Assembly: GCF_000312385.1 (NCBI RefSeq) | Contig: NZ_HE997628.1 | Location: 293,361 to 357,360 of the forward strand | DNA from: Tsukamurella sp. 1534 | Lineage (GTDB): Bacteria; Actinomycetota; Actinomycetes; Mycobacteriales; Mycobacteriaceae | Reading direction: 5' to 3' | DNA: 64,000 nt | Part shown: one piece after another, positions 60,952 to 64,000 of the stretch | Layout of the letters: every line of letters begins with the position of its first letter | How positions within the stretch are numbered: the first letter of the stretch is position 1 | Notes under the pieces: generated by a model | What the model was told of the DNA's origin: nothing | Database searches by the model: none | What the model saw: only the letters and a program-made list of their open reading frames with translations | Program-made: the position numbers and the translations under genes

Positions 60952-61371
60952 GTGACGTTCGACGGAATCGCGAGGGGGAGTGACGTGGATCACAGTCCAC
61001 TGGACGACGACGCCGAGACGGGCGACCCGCTCCCCGGCCGGCCGGTCCGCGGATCGGAGACGGGCCGCCCGATGATGGCCGCCCTCGACCTGCTCGGGCG
61101 GCGGTGGGCGCTGCGGATCGTGTGGGAGCTGCGGTTCGGCAAATCGCGGTTCTCGGACCTGCGCAAGACGATCGAGGGCATCTCGTCGAGCACGCTGTCG
61201 CAGCGGCTCTCCGAGCTGTTGGCCGCGCGGGTCGTCACGCAGACGGCGGAGGGTGCCTACCGGCTCACGAATCAGGGCCGCGCGCTACTGCTGGCTCTCG
61301 GCCCGCTCGAACTGTGGGCGCACACCTGGGCGCGGGCAGTGGGGGAGGACAGGACCTCCGGTCAGGCCTGA
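60952..61371 (+). CDS. HxlR-family transcriptional regulator
   Basis: A 139-residue winged-helix regulator. The HxlR core is [56 protein letters not shown] (about residues 42-95). The Cys usually found just before this region (as in CPVxxxLDLL) is replaced ([11 protein letters not shown]), so a thiol-based sensing mechanism is unlikely here. GTG 60952 follows AAAGGGG; shorter in-frame starts are possible because the first 35 residues are acidic and low-complexity. It is divergent from MMPL and overlaps lipB at its 3' end by 10 bases. Confidence 0.82.
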   Translation: MTFDGIARGSDVDHSPLDDDAETGDPLPGRPVRGSETGRPMMAALDLLGRRWALRIVWELRFGKSRFSDLRKTIEGISSSTLSQRLSELLAARVVTQTAEGAYRLTNQGRALLLALGPLELWAHTWARAVGEDRTSGQA

Positions 61372-62066
61372 TCGGCTGCGGCGTGCAGGTTCTCGTCCAC
61401 CACGGGCAGATCCCCGTCGAGTGCGCGGCGCACCGCGTCGACCACGGCGCCGCGGACCTCGCCCACCGTCACGTCCCGGCCCAGCTCGGAGCTCAGGGTC
61501 GTGACGCCGGCGTCCGGGATGCCGCACGGGATGATCGCGTCGAACCCGCCGAGGGTGTTGTCGCAGTTGAGGGCGAAGCCGTGCAGCGTCACGCCGCGCG
61601 CCACGCGGATGCCGATCGCGGCCACCTTCCGTTCGGGCCGCGCACCGTCGGCCGGGAACCAGACGCCCGAGCGCCCCTCGACGCGCCCCACCCGCAGGCC
61701 CAGTCCCGTGCACACCTCGATCAGCGCCTGCTCGATGCGGCGCACGTAGTCCACCACGTCGACGGGCGAGGCCAGCTTGACGATCGGATACCCGACCAGC
61801 TGCCCCGGCCCGTGCCAGGTGATCTTGCCGCCGCGGTCCACGTCCACCACGGCGCTGCCGTCCGTGGGCAGGTCCTCCGGCTGCGTGCGCTTGCCCGCGG
61901 TGAACGTGGGCGGGTGCTCGAGGAGCAGGAGCCGGTCGCCGATCTCCTCCTCGGCGCGCTGCTGCGCGAGGTCGTGCTGGAGGTCGAACGCCTCGGTGTA
62001 GCCGACGGTGCCGAGGTCCTCGACGACGATCGGCGCGGTGGCGGCGCGGGCGGAACGTGCGGGCAT
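61362..62066 (-). CDS. lipB: Octanoyl-ACP:protein octanoyltransferase LipB
   Basis: A 234-residue enzyme that moves octanoyl from ACP to lipoyl domains, the step before LipA. Motifs: [10 protein letters not shown] near residues 85-93, catalytic Lys147 in [10 protein letters not shown], and Cys181 in the [19 protein letters not shown] block. Full length. ATG 62066 is the start. It lies 10 bases after the TIGR01777 gene on the same strand. Its acceptor E2 is encoded just upstream. Confidence 0.94.
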   Translation of the reverse strand: MPARSARAATAPIVVEDLGTVGYTEAFDLQHDLAQQRAEEEIGDRLLLLEHPPTFTAGKRTQPEDLPTDGSAVVDVDRGGKITWHGPGQLVGYPIVKLASPVDVVDYVRRIEQALIEVCTGLGLRVGRVEGRSGVWFPADGARPERKVAAIGIRVARGVTLHGFALNCDNTLGGFDAIIPCGIPDAGVTTLSSELGRDVTVGEVRGAVVDAVRRALDGDLPVVDENLHAAADQA

Positions 62067-62076
62067 GGATCCGACG

Positions 62077-62991
62077 CTACGCCTCGTCGGCGAGCGCCAC
62101 GGCGAGAGCCGCCGGAAGCGCGGTGTGGGCGAACCGGAATCCGCTGTCGTGCAGCACCCGCGGCACCGCGCGCTGCGAGGTGAGGACGCCCGCGTCCGCG
62201 ATCTCGCCGAGCGCCGCGCGCAGCGCGAACCGCGGCACCACCCAGCGAGCGGGGCGGCTGAGCTCGCGCCCCAGCGCCTCGCTGAACGCCTGCTGCCGCA
62301 CCGGCGTCGGCCCGGTGACGTTGATCGGGCCTGACAGGGTGCCGTCGAGCGCACCGTCGAGCACGTGGCAGACGGCCCGCACCGCGTCGTCGCGCACGAT
62401 CCAGGGCAGCCACTGATGACCACTGCCGAGGCGGCCGCCGAGGCCGAGGAGGTACACCCGGCGCAGCGCGGGCAGGAGACCCCCGGCCGCCGAGAGGACG
62501 TGCCCGAAGCGCAACTGCGCCACGGTCGCCCCGGCCGCGTGCGCCGGGGCCGCGGCCGCCTCCCATTCGGTGCACAGGCTCGCCAGGAAGTCCGAACCGG
62601 GCGGGGTGCCGCCGGGGCCGTCGACGCACTCGGTCTCGCCCGCGTCGCCGTACACGCCGACGGCGCTGGCACTGAGGAGGACCGGGACGCCGGACTCGGC
62701 GACCGCGTCCGCGAGGGCGGCCACCGGCTCGATGCGCGAGTCGCGCAGCTCCTGCTTCACGGCGCCCGTCCAGCGGCGCCCCGCGATGGGCGCGCCGTTG
62801 AGCGCGATCACCGCGTCGAAACCCGTGAGATCCGGCGCGGGCCCCGCGGGGTCCCACGCCATCGCGCCGATCCGCTCCACGGATTCCGGCCGCAGGAGCG
62901 GAACGACGGTGTCGCCCCGCCGGGTCAGCGCGGCGGCCAGCGCGGTGCCGACCAGACCGGAGGACCCGGCGAGGGCGATCCGTCGTTGCAT
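62077..62991 (-). CDS. TIGR01777 family NAD(P)-binding epimerase-like protein
   Basis: A 304-residue extended short-chain dehydrogenase-like protein. It has the N-terminal nucleotide motif [17 protein letters not shown], followed by [31 protein letters not shown] and the family C-terminal block ([47 protein letters not shown]). It equals Rv2216 in position. The biochemical role is unknown. It lies 3 bases after the E2 stop and 10 bases before lipB, so E2, this gene and lipB form one operon. Confidence 0.88.
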   Translation of the reverse strand: MQRRIALAGSSGLVGTALAAALTRRGDTVVPLLRPESVERIGAMAWDPAGPAPDLTGFDAVIALNGAPIAGRRWTGAVKQELRDSRIEPVAALADAVAESGVPVLLSASAVGVYGDAGETECVDGPGGTPPGSDFLASLCTEWEAAAAPAHAAGATVAQLRFGHVLSAAGGLLPALRRVYLLGLGGRLGSGHQWLPWIVRDDAVRAVCHVLDGALDGTLSGPINVTGPTPVRQQAFSEALGRELSRPARWVVPRFALRAALGEIADAGVLTSQRAVPRVLHDSGFRFAHTALPAALAVALADEA

Positions 62992-62994
62992 GGG

Positions 62995-64000
62995 CTACAG
63001 GCCGAGGTCGGCCTCGAACGCGCCCTCCTCGAGGCGGTGCTTCACCGTGGTGAGGAACCGGCCCGCGTCGGCACCGTCGATCAGGCGGTGGTCGTACGTG
63101 AGCGGCAGGAAGGCCATCGGGTGGATGCCGATCGACTCGGTGCCCGCGGCGTCCTTCACCACGACCGGGCGCTTGACGATCGCGCCGGTGCCCAGCATCG
63201 CCGCCTGCGGCGGGACCAGGATCGGGGTGTCGAAGAGCGCGCCCTCGCTGCCGATGTTGGTGATGGTGAACGTGCCGCCGGACAGCTCGTCGGGCTTGAG
63301 TCCGCTGTTGCGCGTCCGGTCCGCGAGGTCCACGATCGCGCGGGCCAGGCCGGCCAGCGAGAGGTCGTCGGCGTTCTTGATCACGGGCGAGAGCAGGCCC
63401 TGCGGGGTGTCGACGGCGATGCCCAGGTTCACCACGCCGTGGTAGGTGATCTCCTTGAAGTCGTCGCTGATCGACGCGTTGACGTTCGGGTGCACCTTGA
63501 GCGCCTCGATGACCGCCTTCGCGATGAAGGGCAGGTACGTGAGGTTGACGCCCTCGTTCGCCTTGAACGCGGCCTTGGCCTGCGCGCGCAGCGCGACGAT
63601 CTTGCTGAAGTCGACCTCGAAGACCTGCGTCAGCTGGGCGGCGCCCTGCAGGGACTCGCGGGTCACCTTCGCGGTGATCTGCCGGATCCGGTTCGTCTTC
63701 TGGGTGGTGCCGCGCAGCGCCGCCAGTTCGGGGTTGACGCCCTTCGGGGCCGACGGTGCCGCTGCCGCGGGAGCGGCGGCGGGTGCCGCCGCGGCGGGGG
63801 CGGCGGCCGGAGCCTTGGCGGCCTCGGCCGCGGCCAGCACGTCCTGCTTGCGGATGCGGCCACCGACGCCGGTGCCCTTCACCGCGTTCAGGTCGACGTT
63901 GTTCTCCGCGGCGAGCTTGCGCACGAGCGGCGTGACGTACGGAGTGGAGTCCGAGGACTCCGCGGCGGGAGCGGCCGGTGCCGCGGCGGCCGGCGCGGGC
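62995..64000 (-). CDS. dlaT: Dihydrolipoamide acyltransferase (E2) of 2-oxo acid dehydrogenase, partial
   Basis: The 5' end lies beyond the right window edge; about 335 residues are seen. They comprise an Ala/Pro-rich linker (from the edge to about 63930), the E1/E3-binding domain ([36 protein letters not shown], near 63935-63830), another Ala/Pro linker, and the catalytic acyltransferase domain ending in [15 protein letters not shown] with the His and Asp of the active site (HRxxDG form). In mycobacteria this gene (Rv2215) encodes the E2 of pyruvate dehydrogenase that also serves peroxidase systems. The lipoyl domains are outside the window. Confidence 0.92.
   Translation of the reverse strand, partial: PAPAAAAPAAPAAESSDSTPYVTPLVRKLAAENNVDLNAVKGTGVGGRIRKQDVLAAAEAAKAPAAAPAAAAPAAAPAAAAPSAPKGVNPELAALRGTTQKTNRIRQITAKVTRESLQGAAQLTQVFEVDFSKIVALRAQAKAAFKANEGVNLTYLPFIAKAVIEALKVHPNVNASISDDFKEITYHGVVNLGIAVDTPQGLLSPVIKNADDLSLAGLARAIVDLADRTRNSGLKPDELSGGTFTITNIGSEGALFDTPILVPPQAAMLGTGAIVKRPVVVKDAAGTESIGIHPMAFLPLTYDHRLIDGADAGRFLTTVKHRLEEGAFEADLGL

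Overview
The window is about 64 kb of a high-GC actinobacterial chromosome. Gene content and order point to a mycolic-acid-making member of the Mycobacteriales (Gordonia, Tsukamurella or a relative; the genus cannot be fixed from sequence alone). The evidence is an AcpM-type carrier protein with a long C-terminal tail, a KasA-type ketosynthase, a MabR-type regulator, a Hip1/CaeA-type lipoprotein protease, cutinase, MmpL transporter and the glnA1/glnE/glnA2 set. From kasA to the E2 gene at the right edge, the order follows the Mycobacterium tuberculosis block from Rv2245 down to Rv2215, in reverse orientation and with several insertions. That comparison is from memory.

Layout. 1-2301 is an accessory island abutting the 3' end of a tRNA-Met gene. 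It holds a visibly lower-GC toxin-like C-terminus with an overlapping lipoprotein gene (possible immunity partner), then decayed phage-like ORFs. 2302-13064 is ordinary chromosome: tRNA-Met, an acetyltransferase, a class III adenylate cyclase, a repeat-rich lipoprotein, tRNA-Asn, a BASS transporter, a 677-residue secreted protein and small enzymes. 13289-20128 (minus strand) is the FAS-II/pyruvate dehydrogenase block aceE-mabR-fabD-acpM-kasA. It links acetyl-CoA production to mycolate precursor synthesis and has a strong candidate operator in front of fabD. 20392-28880 holds DUF3052, ahpE, tRNA-Val, a flavoprotein disulfide reductase, cobD, SURF1, ptpA, a NIF3-like protein, a zinc-ribbon protein, a CobC-like phosphatase and the RNase P RNA. 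28907-34084 is an insertion relative to M. tuberculosis: an ABC-2 exporter, acyl-ACP thioesterase, RNB ribonuclease and cutinase. 34110-46002 holds CYTH-CHAD, proline iminopeptidase, panB, nadE, caeA, an FKBP lipoprotein, glnA2 and glnE.

46027-50144 carries a membrane EEP hydrolase, a methyltransferase, a second FKBP lipoprotein, a polysaccharide pyruvyl transferase-like gene and a P-loop kinase. 50211-52589 is a degraded integrative element (prophage remnant) inserted exactly at the 3' end of glnA1. It is bounded by a 22-bp direct repeat that rebuilds the last glnA1 codons, and it carries a solitary low-GC HNH-type gene, a fragment of a prohead protease and a truncated tyrosine recombinase. 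It separates glnA1 from what looks like its original terminator. 52568-64000 holds glnA1 (with a GlnR-type box upstream), an RDD protein, a DUF4191 protein, lipA, an exporter insertion (MFS, MMPL, HxlR regulator), lipB, a TIGR01777 protein and the C-terminal part of an E2 acyltransferase.

How it fits together: nitrogen assimilation (glnA1, glnA2, their adenylyltransferase glnE), lipoate synthesis and its E2 acceptor (lipB, lipA, E2, with aceE), and FAS-II lipid elongation are the conserved functions. The most novel material is in the two islands.
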